From contig NZ_BOVL01000020.1 in the NCBI RefSeq assembly GCF_019972155.1, positions 282,147 to 346,146 of the forward strand: 64,000 nt of DNA. The letters run 5' to 3'. Of the stretch, positions 27,478 through 35,778 are shown one piece after another; within the stretch, counting starts at the first letter, position 1; each line of letters begins with the position of its first letter. Both the position numbers and the translations under genes were made by a program. This DNA comes from Bradyrhizobium sp. RD5-C2. GTDB lineage: Bacteria; Pseudomonadota; Alphaproteobacteria; Rhizobiales; Xanthobacteraceae. The notes beneath the pieces were generated by a model that saw nothing but the letters and a program-made list of their open reading frames with translations, made no database searches and was not told the DNA's origin.

Positions 27478-28350
27478 ATGGCTAAAGTCGCTTTCCTCGG
27501 TCTCGGCGTAATGGGTTTCCCGATGGCGGGACACCTCGTGAAAAAGGGCGGCCATGAGGTCACCGTTTACAACCGGACCGCGGCGAAGGCGAAGGAATGG
27601 GCCGACAAGTTCGGCGGCAAGACCGCGCCGACCCCGAAGGCCGCCGCCGAAGGCCAGGATTTCGTGATGTGCTGCGTCGGCAACGACAACGACCTGCGCG
27701 CGGTCACGATCGGCCCCGACGGCGCCTTTGCCGGCATGAAGAAGGGCGCGACCTTCGTCGACCACACCACCGCCTCCGCCGAGGTCGCCCGCGAGCTCGA
27801 CGCCGCCGCTACCAAGGCCGGCTTCAAGTTCATCGACGCGCCGGTGTCCGGCGGCCAGGCCGGCGCCGAGAACGGCGTGCTGACGGTGATGTGCGGCGGC
27901 AGCGCGGACGCCTATGCCGGCGCCGAGCCGATCATCATCGCCGCCTATGCGCGGATGTGCAAATTGCTCGGACCGGCAGGCGCCGGCCAGCTGACCAAGA
28001 TGGTCAACCAGATCTGCATCGCAGGCCTCGTGCAGGGCCTGTCCGAGGGCATCCACTTCGCCAAGAAGAGTGGCCTCGACGTCGCCGCCGTGATCGAGAC
28101 CATCTCCAAGGGCGCCGCGCAGTCCTGGCAGATGGAGAACCGCTACAAGACCATGAACGAAAACAAGTACGATTTCGGCTTCGCGGTCGAGTGGATGCGC
28201 AAGGACCTCTCGATTGCACTGGCGGAAGCCCGCCGCAACGGCGCCACTTTGCCGGCGACCGCGCTGGTCGACCAGTTCTATGCCGAGGTCGAGAAGATGG
28301 GCGGCAAGCGCTGGGATACGTCGAGCCTCTTGGCGCGGCTGCAGCGGTAG
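27478..28350 (+). CDS. 3-hydroxyisobutyrate dehydrogenase family oxidoreductase
   Basis: A 290-residue beta-hydroxyacid dehydrogenase. GLGVMGFPMAGHL at residues 8-20 is the NAD(P)-binding turn, APVSGGQAGAENG near 120-132 the substrate-binding motif, and the catalytic Lys stands in GQLTKMVNQ near 172. The family includes 3-hydroxyisobutyrate, tartronate-semialdehyde and glyoxylate/succinic-semialdehyde reductases; which one cannot be told here. AAGGT precedes the ATG by 7 nt. A strong hairpin follows the stop. Confidence 0.85.
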   Translation: MAKVAFLGLGVMGFPMAGHLVKKGGHEVTVYNRTAAKAKEWADKFGGKTAPTPKAAAEGQDFVMCCVGNDNDLRAVTIGPDGAFAGMKKGATFVDHTTASAEVARELDAAATKAGFKFIDAPVSGGQAGAENGVLTVMCGGSADAYAGAEPIIIAAYARMCKLLGPAGAGQLTKMVNQICIAGLVQGLSEGIHFAKKSGLDVAAVIETISKGAAQSWQMENRYKTMNENKYDFGFAVEWMRKDLSIALAEARRNGATLPATALVDQFYAEVEKMGGKRWDTSSLLARLQR

Positions 28351-28361
28351 CTGTCCGCATT

Positions 28362-28395
28362 GGCACGGTGACCCGCGTCGGCGGGCCACCGTGCC
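28362..28395 (+). terminator. hairpin after the dehydrogenase gene
   Basis: Nested perfect stem: ggcacggtg pairs with caccgtgcc and, inside, cccgc with gcggg around gtcg. It starts 12 bp after the stop at 28350. No T-tract follows, so it may be a transcript-stabilising hairpin rather than a complete terminator. Confidence 0.5.
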
Positions 28396-28688
28396 ATGCA
28401 GCGTCGTCTCGCGAAGGAGCATTCCCCTTAGAAGGTGCGCGCTGCCAAAATATCGAAAACAACCCCATGCAAAGTAGCCCGCCGCCGGCATTCGATTTGG
28501 CAACTTGACACGTCGGGCAAATCAGGCGCACATTTCCATTATTCCGAAATCATGGACGTGGCTAGCGTCTGGGGTTCACAGGCGGTCACGCAATAGATGT
28601 ATGCCGAAACTTGCCGTCTTTCGTTGCAGTCCTCGAAAGCCGTGGCTCTCCTCGGACCAACGGCGCGGCGCCCGGCGCAAAAGTTAAT

Positions 28689-28703
28689 TTAACCTCCGGT
28701 TAA
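28689..28703 (+). promoter_or_regulatory. CtrA-type binding box TTAA-N7-TTAA
   Basis: TTAACCTCCGGTTAA matches the full CtrA consensus exactly and lies about 108 bp upstream of the sensor-kinase start. In Caulobacter and relatives CtrA binds such sites to time cell-cycle genes; here binding is inferred. Confidence 0.5.
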
Positions 28704-28803
28704 CGCTTTTCTTTAGCTCTTTAAGGTAACGCTTAATGAATTGGCGTCACAGATAGACAATGCAAAAAGCCCGCGCGGTTCGCGGGCAGGATTTGTGTTG
28801 TTG

Positions 28804-30408
28804 ATGAGTAATCCCGCAGAAAAGCCTGAAGTTGTACAGCTTCCGGCAGGACCTCAGGTGACGGTGCCGGTCAACAACCGGCGCGTCGCAGCACAGCGGG
28901 TGCGCGAGGCGCGGGATCGGTTAACGTCAACCAGTGGAACCCGCCCGGCTTTCGACGCCGAACTGCTCCGGCAATATGCCCAGACCCGGATGTCGGCATC
29001 CTATGTCGTGATGCTGCTCGTGGTGGCAACCGGCGTCCTGTTTAGCCTCTGGATGAAGCCGATCGTGGCCGGCGCCTGGACGGTCGGCATCCTCGGCGTC
29101 CATCTCGCCATCATCCGCAGCTGCTCCCGCTTCCTCGCCGAGCCCACCTCGGTCGCGGTGACCCGCAAATGGCGGACCCGCTTCGTACTGCTCGACCTGC
29201 TGTACGGCCTGTGCTGGACCGCGATCCTGATCCACCCCGCCGGTCGCGATCTCTCCTCCAACACGCTGATGATGTTCCTGATGCTGCTGGTGATCGCGGT
29301 CTCCAGCATGCTGGCGGCGAGCCTGCCTATCGCAGCACTCGCAGCGACCGTTCCGGTGACGGTCGGGATCGCGCTCGACCTCGTGCTCAACGGCGCGTTC
29401 GACAATTACGTGCTGGCGCTGCTCGCACTTGCCGCCGAGGGTTATTTCGCGCTGCTGGCGCATCGGCTGCATTCGACCACGCTGGCGACGCTGGAAGCCC
29501 GCGCCGAAAAGGACGCGCTGATCGGCGAGCTGGAACAGGCCAAGGCGATCTCCGACGAGGCGCGGCACCGGGCCGAATCCGCCAACGTCGCCAAGTCGCG
29601 CTTCCTGGCCCAGATGAGCCACGAACTGCGCACCCCGCTCAACGCCATCCTCGGCTTCTCCGAGGTGATGAAGAGCGAGATCTTTGGCGCGCACGCGGTG
29701 CCGGTCTACAAGGAATATTCCGCCGACATCCATAACTCCGGCGTGCACCTGCTCAATCTCATCAACGAGATCCTCGATCTGTCGCGCATCGAGGCCGGCC
29801 GTTACGAACTGAACGAGGAAGCCGTGGCGCTGGTGCATGTCGTCGCCGACTGCCACCATCTCCTGAAGCTGCGCGCCTCCAGCCGCGGCATCACCATCCA
29901 CGAGGTATTCGAGCACGGCATGCCCAGGATCTGGGGCGACGAGCGCGCCATCCGCCAGGTCGTGCTCAACCTGCTCTCCAACTCGATCAAGTTCACCCCG
30001 CAGGGCGGTGAGATCTGGCTGAAGGTCGGCTGGACCGCGTCGGGCGGGCAATATCTGAGCGTGAAGGACACCGGAAGCGGCATCGCCGAGGACGAGATCC
30101 CGGTCGTGCTGGCCTCGTTCGGCCAAGGCTCCAACTCGATCAAGTCGGCGGAACAGGGTGCGGGCCTTGGACTGCCGATCGCGAAGAGCCTGATCGACAT
30201 GCATGGCGGCACCTTCACGCTGAAATCGAAGCTGCGCATCGGCACCGAGGTGATCGTGACCTTGCCGCCGGAGCGGGTGATGAGCGCGCTGGCGCCGATG
30301 ACGGAAGAAGCGCCGCCGATGCAGCCGGAGCCCGCCGAGCCCTCGATGGGCGCCGACCGGAAACGCGTGCGCCGCAAGTCGATCATGAGTGCCGGCACCG
30401 GATTGTAG
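28804..30408 (+). CDS. membrane histidine kinase of the DivJ/PleC/PdhS type
   Basis: A 534-residue kinase. Five or six hydrophobic segments lie at residues 65-225, followed by a short coiled-coil linker (about 225-262), a HisKA domain with phospho-acceptor H273 in SHELRTPLNAILGFSEVM, and a HATPase domain (NLLSNSIKFTP, DTGSGI, GAGLGL) near 385-490. The HisKA helix continues as SADIHNSGVHLLNLINEILD, a pattern typical of the DivJ/PleC/PdhS cell-cycle kinases. No PAS or receiver domain. No response regulator is adjacent (orphan kinase). Start at ATG 28804; TTG codons upstream are possible. The CtrA-type box upstream agrees with a cell-cycle role. Confidence 0.85.
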   Translation: MSNPAEKPEVVQLPAGPQVTVPVNNRRVAAQRVREARDRLTSTSGTRPAFDAELLRQYAQTRMSASYVVMLLVVATGVLFSLWMKPIVAGAWTVGILGVHLAIIRSCSRFLAEPTSVAVTRKWRTRFVLLDLLYGLCWTAILIHPAGRDLSSNTLMMFLMLLVIAVSSMLAASLPIAALAATVPVTVGIALDLVLNGAFDNYVLALLALAAEGYFALLAHRLHSTTLATLEARAEKDALIGELEQAKAISDEARHRAESANVAKSRFLAQMSHELRTPLNAILGFSEVMKSEIFGAHAVPVYKEYSADIHNSGVHLLNLINEILDLSRIEAGRYELNEEAVALVHVVADCHHLLKLRASSRGITIHEVFEHGMPRIWGDERAIRQVVLNLLSNSIKFTPQGGEIWLKVGWTASGGQYLSVKDTGSGIAEDEIPVVLASFGQGSNSIKSAEQGAGLGLPIAKSLIDMHGGTFTLKSKLRIGTEVIVTLPPERVMSALAPMTEEAPPMQPEPAEPSMGADRKRVRRKSIMSAGTGL

Positions 30409-30481
30409 AGCATGTCGCGGACAATCGTGACGCGGTTTTCGTTGCCCATAGACGCAAGGCGTTCGCGCCAACACCATGCTC
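30408..30481. repeat. possible dispersed element with 7-bp terminal inverted repeats
   Basis: A 74-bp segment beginning gagcatg (30408-30414) and ending catgctc (30475-30481), directly after the kinase stop. The end sequences resemble those of known Bradyrhizobium intergenic palindromes, but the interior differs, so this is either a diverged copy or chance. Confidence 0.35.
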
Positions 30482-30562
30482 GCGCCAAAAAGCCGGGGCG
30501 TGATGGCGCATCCCGATTCGACCGGCTTGCACTGGCGGGTGAAACGGGTCAACAGTTGAACA

Positions 30563-30766
30563 ATGAGCTCAGAAACGCCGTGTATCGCAGTCTGCATGAT
30601 GGACCCCAGGACGAAGCTCTGCTTCGGCTGCGGTCGCACGCTTCCGGAGATCGCGCGCTGGCACAAGATGGACCGCACCGAGCGGCTGTCCGTCATGGCG
30701 ACGCTGCCGGCGCGGATGGCCGAGGCTGGGCTCGAGCGCATGGAGCCGCATCCGAAGCGCGCGTGA
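30563..30766 (+). CDS. DUF1289 family protein
   Basis: A 67-residue protein with the DUF1289 signature: PCIAVC near residues 6-11, DPRTKLCFGCGRTLPEI near 14-30 and W33. The four conserved Cys (residues 7, 11, 20 and 23 approximately) suggest a zinc or Fe-S site. Function unknown. It lies 25 bp upstream of the retropepsin-like gene and is probably cotranscribed with it. Confidence 0.85.
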   Translation: MSSETPCIAVCMMDPRTKLCFGCGRTLPEIARWHKMDRTERLSVMATLPARMAEAGLERMEPHPKRA

Positions 30767-30791
30767 CCACCGCCGCGACCGGAGCCGCACC

Positions 30792-31376
30792 GTGAACCGC
30801 ATCCTTCTTGTCATCCTGCTCTTGATGGCAACCGCCGGCGCCGTGGTCGCCTACGGCGATCCCGATCAGATCGCGCGCGCCAGGCAGAATCTGACCCAGA
30901 TCTTCGGCCGCGGCATCGCCGCGCCGGCCGCCGTCCCTGCCCCCGCGGTGCAGATTGCGCGCAGCCAGGGCGGCGAGTTCGCGTTCCGCGCCAAGATCAA
31001 CGGCATCAGCGCACCGATGGTGATCGACACCGGCGCGACCTCGGTGGTTCTGACCTGGGAAACCGCCAAGGCGATCGGGCTGCCGACCGACATGCTCGAA
31101 TACAATGTCGACCTGGAGACCGCCGGCGGTCACACCAAGGCGGCGCGGCTGACGCTCGATCGTCTCGCGGTCGGCAAGCTGGTTGAGAAATCGGTGCCGG
31201 CGCTGGTGGTGCAGCGCGGGCAGATGAAGACCAACCTGCTCGGCATGAGCTTCCTCGACCGGCTCGAAAGCTGGGGGGTCCGTTCCGACACGCTGAGCCT
31301 CACCGGATACCCTGATGTCACCGGCAGCATCACGCCCTCGAGCCGCCACCGGCGCCCGCGCGCGGTTGTCGACTAG
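30792..31376 (+). CDS. retropepsin-like clan AA aspartic protease (TIGR02281 type)
   Basis: A 194-residue single-domain aspartic protease anchored by an N-terminal membrane segment (residues 3-20), active site probably in the periplasm. The catalytic DTGAT is near residue 79, followed by TAGGHTKAARL and the late hydrophobic-Gly motif NLLGMSFLDRL near 150. As a monomer it supplies one Asp, so it should act as a dimer. Start is GTG at 30792 with GGAG 7 nt upstream. Target unknown. Confidence 0.85.
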   Translation: MNRILLVILLLMATAGAVVAYGDPDQIARARQNLTQIFGRGIAAPAAVPAPAVQIARSQGGEFAFRAKINGISAPMVIDTGATSVVLTWETAKAIGLPTDMLEYNVDLETAGGHTKAARLTLDRLAVGKLVEKSVPALVVQRGQMKTNLLGMSFLDRLESWGVRSDTLSLTGYPDVTGSITPSSRHRRPRAVVD

Positions 31377-31502
31377 CGGTGTGCATCTCAGGCAAAGCCA
31401 AAGTCAGTTGGCTTAGCCCGTCATCGACAGCTCTTGATCTAAATCGGATATGTCGGAAGGTCCGGTGAAAATTGGTGCTGTGCGCCAACGGGCCCGAAAG
31501 CC

Positions 31503-32600
31503 TCATTTGGCAGACGCCGCTCGTGACGTATCCTCTCCGAGTTGTTGACCCTGGGCCAACCTCCGCTCCAACATGCCCATTACGGTGCTTACTTCGTCGA
31601 AGGCTCTGGAGTGCGAGTCGTCTCCCCCCAGATGAGTAAGGTCGAACACCAGAATTTTCTGCTGAGCAATCGCGCTCTTGTACGGTTCTTCTTCCGGATT
31701 GATGTCGCCGACGCGGTTTGTCCCTCCCGCAATTGATTTTGAGATTTTGAGAGCGACATCATCTTGAGACAGAAGCAATCCGATCCGAGGGCGCCGGGAT
31801 CCCATCTCTCCGACCTGGCTGATGAACTGGTCAAACGCGACGTCGGGCGCGACAAATGCCACATTCTTCAGCTTCGAAATCGTGCTACCGCGGGATGCTT
31901 TCATATGGAGCGCATCAAGGGTTACAAGACAACCCATGGAATGGCAGACAAGTGTGATCTCCTTGATGCTAGGATTCGAGTTCACGACGTCCAGGAATTG
32001 GGCCAGGGGCGCGGCTGACTGCGTCGCAACCTTGCGGTCGTACTCATACGACCCCAGATTTGCGGCTCCCTGTGACGGCCACGAAAAGAGGACCGGAACA
32101 ACGGGAAGTCTGCCGTCTTGCACGAATTGCGCGTACCGATACACCGCATCGTCGAAGCGGTTGTTGAATCCATGAACGAAGACCATCGCCTTGCTGCGAT
32201 GTTTTGCTTTTGCCACGATGGTGACAGCATTTCCAAATCCGGCGCGATCCAGATACTCCGTCGACGTCGTTACAAAGTCTTTACGTGGGTCGCCCGGGAG
32301 AGTCACCGGCCACTGTATTTCGCCGACCGCCCGTGAATGATCCGGCGGAATAGAGACCGTGACCTGACCGAAAGCCATCTCGTTGGACGGATCCCGGCCG
32401 AACATCTCGCCGACATCGCTGCTGGACCGAGCGCGCGTCGTTCCAATAAGAATAGGGACTTGCGAGGCGGCATCAACCGTCTCACTGCTCGGCACAAGCA
32501 CGCCTTGCAAGGGACGGATCGTGCATGAACAGCAGGCAATGGCCGCCAACACGGCGATTGTAACCCGCAAAGAAGCGACAGCACGGCCCCGTGGATGCAT
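31503..32600 (-). CDS. lipoprotein alpha/beta hydrolase, DUF900 type
   Basis: A 365-residue predicted lipoprotein (hydrophobic residues 12-24 followed by CCSC). The alpha/beta hydrolase core has VFVHGFNN near residue 140, the nucleophile elbow CHSMGC near 225 and the acid/His residues in the C-terminal third; this is the DUF900 (esterase/lipase-like) family. GAGGAG stands 6 nt before ATG 32600. Base composition is visibly lower in GC than its neighbours. A perfect FixK/FNR-type box lies 130 bp upstream, which suggests expression at low oxygen. Substrate unknown. Confidence 0.8.
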   Translation of the reverse strand: MHPRGRAVASLRVTIAVLAAIACCSCTIRPLQGVLVPSSETVDAASQVPILIGTTRARSSSDVGEMFGRDPSNEMAFGQVTVSIPPDHSRAVGEIQWPVTLPGDPRKDFVTTSTEYLDRAGFGNAVTIVAKAKHRSKAMVFVHGFNNRFDDAVYRYAQFVQDGRLPVVPVLFSWPSQGAANLGSYEYDRKVATQSAAPLAQFLDVVNSNPSIKEITLVCHSMGCLVTLDALHMKASRGSTISKLKNVAFVAPDVAFDQFISQVGEMGSRRPRIGLLLSQDDVALKISKSIAGGTNRVGDINPEEEPYKSAIAQQKILVFDLTHLGGDDSHSRAFDEVSTVMGMLERRLAQGQQLGEDTSRAASAK

Positions 32601-32729
32601 CCGGCTCTCCTCTTGCCACACAGCGAGGACCCGAAGCAGCCAGCATTCTCATAGCGTCTGCCTGACCTTGACCTTCGGCCCCTGCCGGCGGGTGCATCCA
32701 ACACCTGAGTGAGTTCCACACAGTCCGGA

Positions 32730-32743
32730 TTGATTCAGATCAA
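32730..32743. promoter_or_regulatory. FixK/FNR-type box TTGAT-N4-ATCAA
   Basis: TTGATTCAGATCAA is a perfect 14-bp FNR/FixK2 consensus palindrome. The only gene reading away from it is the lipoprotein hydrolase on the minus strand (start 32600). Activation would put the transcript start near 32695, giving a leader of about 95 nt. Confidence 0.6.
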
Positions 32744-32894
32744 TGATCCGGTCCGGTTGCCGAACCCACCGGGAGCTTCCCGACGTCAGCGATCCTCTTC
32801 GCTGGCGCTGGCATACAAATGCTGATGACACGAGTTCTGGACCCCTGGTCCAGACGGCCGCTCCCACAACCCGAGTGGCCTTACCAGTCCGTCA

Positions 32895-33185
32895 TTACCG
32901 GTCATCGTCGTGGATCGACGACTGATGCCGGCATAGCGGCGTGACCTGGATCTCCATGAACGGAAACAGCGGCAGGCTGGACAGGATGTCGTGCAATTCC
33001 TGCGCGCCCGACACATCGAAGATGCTGACATTGGCGTAGCGTCCGGCCACCCGCCACAGATGACGCCAGGCCCCGGTGCGTTGCAGCTCCGTGGCACGGG
33101 TACGCTCGGCCTGCTTCAGCGCATCGACCTTTTCGGCCGGGAGATCGTGCGGGATCCGCACGTCCATTTCGACGTGAAACAGCAT
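32895..33185 (-). CDS. catC: muconolactone delta-isomerase
   Basis: A 96-residue enzyme of the catechol ortho-cleavage branch that converts muconolactone to beta-ketoadipate enol-lactone. The N-terminus MLFHVEMDVRIPHDLP and the later GAWRHLWRVAGRYANVSIFD are the CatC pattern, and length is normal. It lies 111 bp after the monooxygenase gene on the same strand, with a terminator hairpin between, so it may depend on read-through or its own promoter. Its partners catA and catB are on the opposite strand. Confidence 0.92.
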   Translation of the reverse strand: MLFHVEMDVRIPHDLPAEKVDALKQAERTRATELQRTGAWRHLWRVAGRYANVSIFDVSGAQELHDILSSLPLFPFMEIQVTPLCRHQSSIHDDDR

Positions 33186-33236
33186 GATGATCAACTCTCT
33201 CTGCAAGCGATGAAGCGGTAGCGCGAAAAACGAACG

Positions 33237-33264
33237 GGAGCCGCCGCACGATCGCGGCGGCTCC
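33237..33264 (-). terminator. hairpin terminator between the monooxygenase gene and catC
   Basis: Eleven-base-pair perfect stem ggagccgccgc/gcggcggctcc with loop acgatc. On the minus strand it is followed by CGTTCGTTTTTCG, a fair T-tract. It lies 32 bp after the monooxygenase stop. Confidence 0.75.
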
Positions 33265-33296
33265 ATTGCTCGTCTATCAGATATTCGTCCCTGTCG

Positions 33297-34874
33297 TCAG
33301 CCCTGCACCAGACCGCGGCTGACGAGGTTGATGTCATCCGGATTGATGAGATCCTTCGCCGTCCAACCGGAGACGTCGTAGTCGCTCATGCAATTGCGCA
33401 CGAAATCCTGCATGGCGCCGAGGTCGCCGGTCGCGCTCGCGGCCATCAGCGTCTCGACACGAAGGTTCTCGTAATTGCCCGCGTAGTTACGCTCGTAGAG
33501 CTCGTGCCGGCCGCCGAACTCGGAGCCGACTGCGTCCCAGAGCAACTTGAGCAGCTTGATCCGGTCGATCGCGGCATAGCCGTTGGAACCGCGCACGAAG
33601 CGATCGAGATAGGGCCTGATCGCCTCGCTCTCGAGATCGGCCGAGCTTGACGGCAGGTAGATCAAGCCGCTCGCGACATGGCGCTCGATCAGTTCCTTGA
33701 TCCGCGGATAGGCCATCGGCGCGAACACGCGATAGGCCAGCCCGTAGTTCAGGTTGGGCAGATTGTAGCCCTCGGTCCCCTGCCAGGCGATCGGCGATTT
33801 CACCATCGCATCCGAAATGCCGTGGAACAGATTGCGCCAGGCGATCACCTCGCCCACCGCGGTCTGCACGCCGCGGAAATCCTTCGATCCGGTCGCCTCC
33901 ACCGCCATCGAGAACAGGCCGGCAATGAAGTCGAGCTTGACGGCCAGCCGCGTCACGCCGTGCAGCGTGAAGCGCGGGATGAAGCCCGACGCCGGGAAAA
34001 ACTGGTTGATCTTGTCGACGTCGCCGTAGATGAAGACGTTCTCCCAGGGCACCAGCACCTTGTCGAAAACCAGGATCGAGTCGTTCTCGTCGAAGCGGCT
34101 GGACAGCGGATAGTCGAACGGCGAGCCGGTCGCAGCCGCCGTGAATTCGTAGGACGAGCGAGCAATCAGCTTGACGCCCTTGGCATCCATCGGCGCCGTG
34201 AAGATCAGCGCGAACGACTTGTCCTTGATCGGGATGCCGTAGTGGGCAATGAAATTGTAGTGCGTCAGCGCCGAGCCGGTCGCAACCACCTTCGCGCCCG
34301 AAACGATCAGGCCGGCATCGGTCTCCTTCTCCACATGCATGAAGACGTCACGCACCTCCTCGATCGCCCGGTCGCGATCGATCGGCGGATTGACGATGGC
34401 GTGATTCCAGAAGTCGAGCCGCTCCTGGGTCCGGGCATACCATTTCTTCGCGTTGCCGGCGTATTCGCCATAGAAGCCCGAGTTCGCACCCAAGGTCCCA
34501 AGGAACGCCGCCTTGTAGTCCGGCGAGCGGCCCATCCAACCATAGGCAACCTTCTGCAATTCGGCGATCGCGTCGCGGCCCTTGATCAGGTCGTCGGCCG
34601 TTCGCGAGCCCAGGAAGAACGGATGGGTCAGCTGTCCGGAGCCGGTGTCGGTCAGGACGCCGATCTGATCCTTCTTCTCGTGAAAGCGGTCGTACCAGCG
34701 CGCCACCATTCGCGCCGAATTGCGGAAGGCGGGATGCTGGGTGACGTTCTTGACACGCTCGCCGTAGATGTAGATTTCCCGGCCATCCTGGATGCTGTCC
34801 AGGAATTCCGCGCCGGTATAGACGCTGGTGGTTGACGCAGGCACATCGGCCCGCAGGGCAGCTGCTGTAGTCAT
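33297..34874 (-). CDS. HpaB-family FADH2-dependent aromatic monooxygenase
   Basis: A 525-residue large component of a two-component flavin monooxygenase (4-hydroxyphenylacetate 3-hydroxylase family, which includes phenol, chlorophenol and resorcinol hydroxylases). N-terminal domain to about residue 270, with GRSPDYKA near 110-117 and NPPIDRDR near 155, C-terminal HpaB domain from about 275. GGAGG precedes ATG 34874. The FAD synthetase and flavin reductase divergent from it would supply reduced FAD. With catA, catB and catC around it, phenol to catechol is the most economical reaction; this is inferred from context. Confidence 0.85.
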   Translation of the reverse strand: MTTAAALRADVPASTTSVYTGAEFLDSIQDGREIYIYGERVKNVTQHPAFRNSARMVARWYDRFHEKKDQIGVLTDTGSGQLTHPFFLGSRTADDLIKGRDAIAELQKVAYGWMGRSPDYKAAFLGTLGANSGFYGEYAGNAKKWYARTQERLDFWNHAIVNPPIDRDRAIEEVRDVFMHVEKETDAGLIVSGAKVVATGSALTHYNFIAHYGIPIKDKSFALIFTAPMDAKGVKLIARSSYEFTAAATGSPFDYPLSSRFDENDSILVFDKVLVPWENVFIYGDVDKINQFFPASGFIPRFTLHGVTRLAVKLDFIAGLFSMAVEATGSKDFRGVQTAVGEVIAWRNLFHGISDAMVKSPIAWQGTEGYNLPNLNYGLAYRVFAPMAYPRIKELIERHVASGLIYLPSSSADLESEAIRPYLDRFVRGSNGYAAIDRIKLLKLLWDAVGSEFGGRHELYERNYAGNYENLRVETLMAASATGDLGAMQDFVRNCMSDYDVSGWTAKDLINPDDINLVSRGLVQG

Positions 34875-35000
34875 GGGTTTCTCCTCCGCTTGTGTCGTTG
34901 GACCGGCCGGCGTTGCCACATCGGCCCGGACCATCCCGTCACGCTCTTGGTCGGCGTGACATCGGAGGAAAAGCTACGCGCTCAGCCTAAGCGGGCGAAA

Positions 35001-35016
35001 GGTATCACACCATACC
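35001..35016. promoter_or_regulatory. candidate LysR-type operator GGTAT-N6-ATACC
   Basis: A perfect 5-bp inverted repeat, GGTATCACACCATACC, in the 274-bp divergent promoter region between the monooxygenase gene and the FAD synthetase gene. CatR/BenM-type regulators bind dyads rich in ATAC/GTAT, and a LysR gene closes the cluster at 38675. The arm spacing is not the textbook T-N11-A, so this is a candidate only. Confidence 0.4.
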
Positions 35017-35148
35017 GCGCGAACTGCCGCGGCTCGCGCTATGACTCAGGTGGCAGGGACCGGACGGCAATGATCGTCCGGCCGACGCAACGCCGCAGCT
35101 GACGCAGCAATTGCACGGCACGGCTAGGGAGCGAAACCGGAGCGAGCC

Positions 35149-35778
35149 ATGGGCAAAGACTCGGCCAAGGGTTTTGACAGCGCTGCTGTCGTTTTCCATC
35201 GCGATGGGGGATTGGCCCTCGACGCCAGCGTCGTCACCATCGGTGCGTTCGACGGCGTCCACCGCGGCCATCAGGAACTGCTGAGGCAGACAATTGCGGC
35301 AGCGCAACGCCGCGGCGTGCCGGCCGTGGTCTATACCTTCGATCCGCCGCCAAAGGTGTATTTCGGCCAGGCAGAGGCGCTGATCCCGCTGCGCGAAAAG
35401 CTCGAGCGCATCGCAACATTCGCACCTGACCATGTCATCGTCGCCGACTTCAACCATATCTACGTCCGCCGCACCGCGGCCGATTTCCTCGCCGAGTTGC
35501 GGCTTCTGCAACCGCGCGAGGTGATCGTCGGCGAGGATTTCCGCTTCGGGTCCTGCAAGGGCGGCACCGCGCAGCTGCTGCGTCAACACTTCAACACGCG
35601 CATCCTGCCGCCGGTGCGCTGCGGCAATGGTGAGATCGTCTCCAGCAGCCGGATCCGCAAGCTTCGGCGATCCGGCCTTGCGGCCGCCGCGTCGGCGCTG
35701 GAAAACTGGCGAGACATCGTGACCGCGTCACCAGCCAACCGATCCGGTTTGGTCCAACTCGAGGTCATCAACCCATGA
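35149..35778 (+). CDS. FAD synthetase (FMN adenylyltransferase) without riboflavin-kinase domain
   Basis: A 209-residue nucleotidyltransferase of the RibF N-domain type that adenylylates FMN to FAD. The signature GAFDGVHRGHQ is at residues 32-42, YTFDPPPK near 63, VGEDFRFG near 126 and the SSSRIR motif near 164. It ends before the riboflavin-kinase domain, so it cannot make FMN from riboflavin; a full RibF must exist elsewhere. GGAG lies 6 nt before the ATG. It overlaps the flavin reductase gene by ATGA and appears dedicated to feeding the two-component monooxygenase with FAD. Confidence 0.85.
   Translation: MGKDSAKGFDSAAVVFHRDGGLALDASVVTIGAFDGVHRGHQELLRQTIAAAQRRGVPAVVYTFDPPPKVYFGQAEALIPLREKLERIATFAPDHVIVADFNHIYVRRTAADFLAELRLLQPREVIVGEDFRFGSCKGGTAQLLRQHFNTRILPPVRCGNGEIVSSSRIRKLRRSGLAAAASALENWRDIVTASPANRSGLVQLEVINP

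Larger units (their letters stand above)
28351..28803. other. long intergenic region with hairpins and CtrA box before the sensor kinase
   Basis: About 450 bp without a credible gene. It starts with a strong hairpin (28362-28395), carries the CtrA-type box at 28689-28703, a second half-spaced pair TTAA-N8-TTAA at 28721-28736, and ends with a 7-bp GC stem (28769-28775 with 28781-28787) in the likely leader of the kinase mRNA. The segment between 28500 and 28690 shows nothing I recognise. Confidence 0.55.

Noticed and set aside
31434..31448. TTGATCTAAATCGG as a second FixK-type box
   Set aside because: Right half ends in GG instead of AA and no gene starts at a suitable distance.
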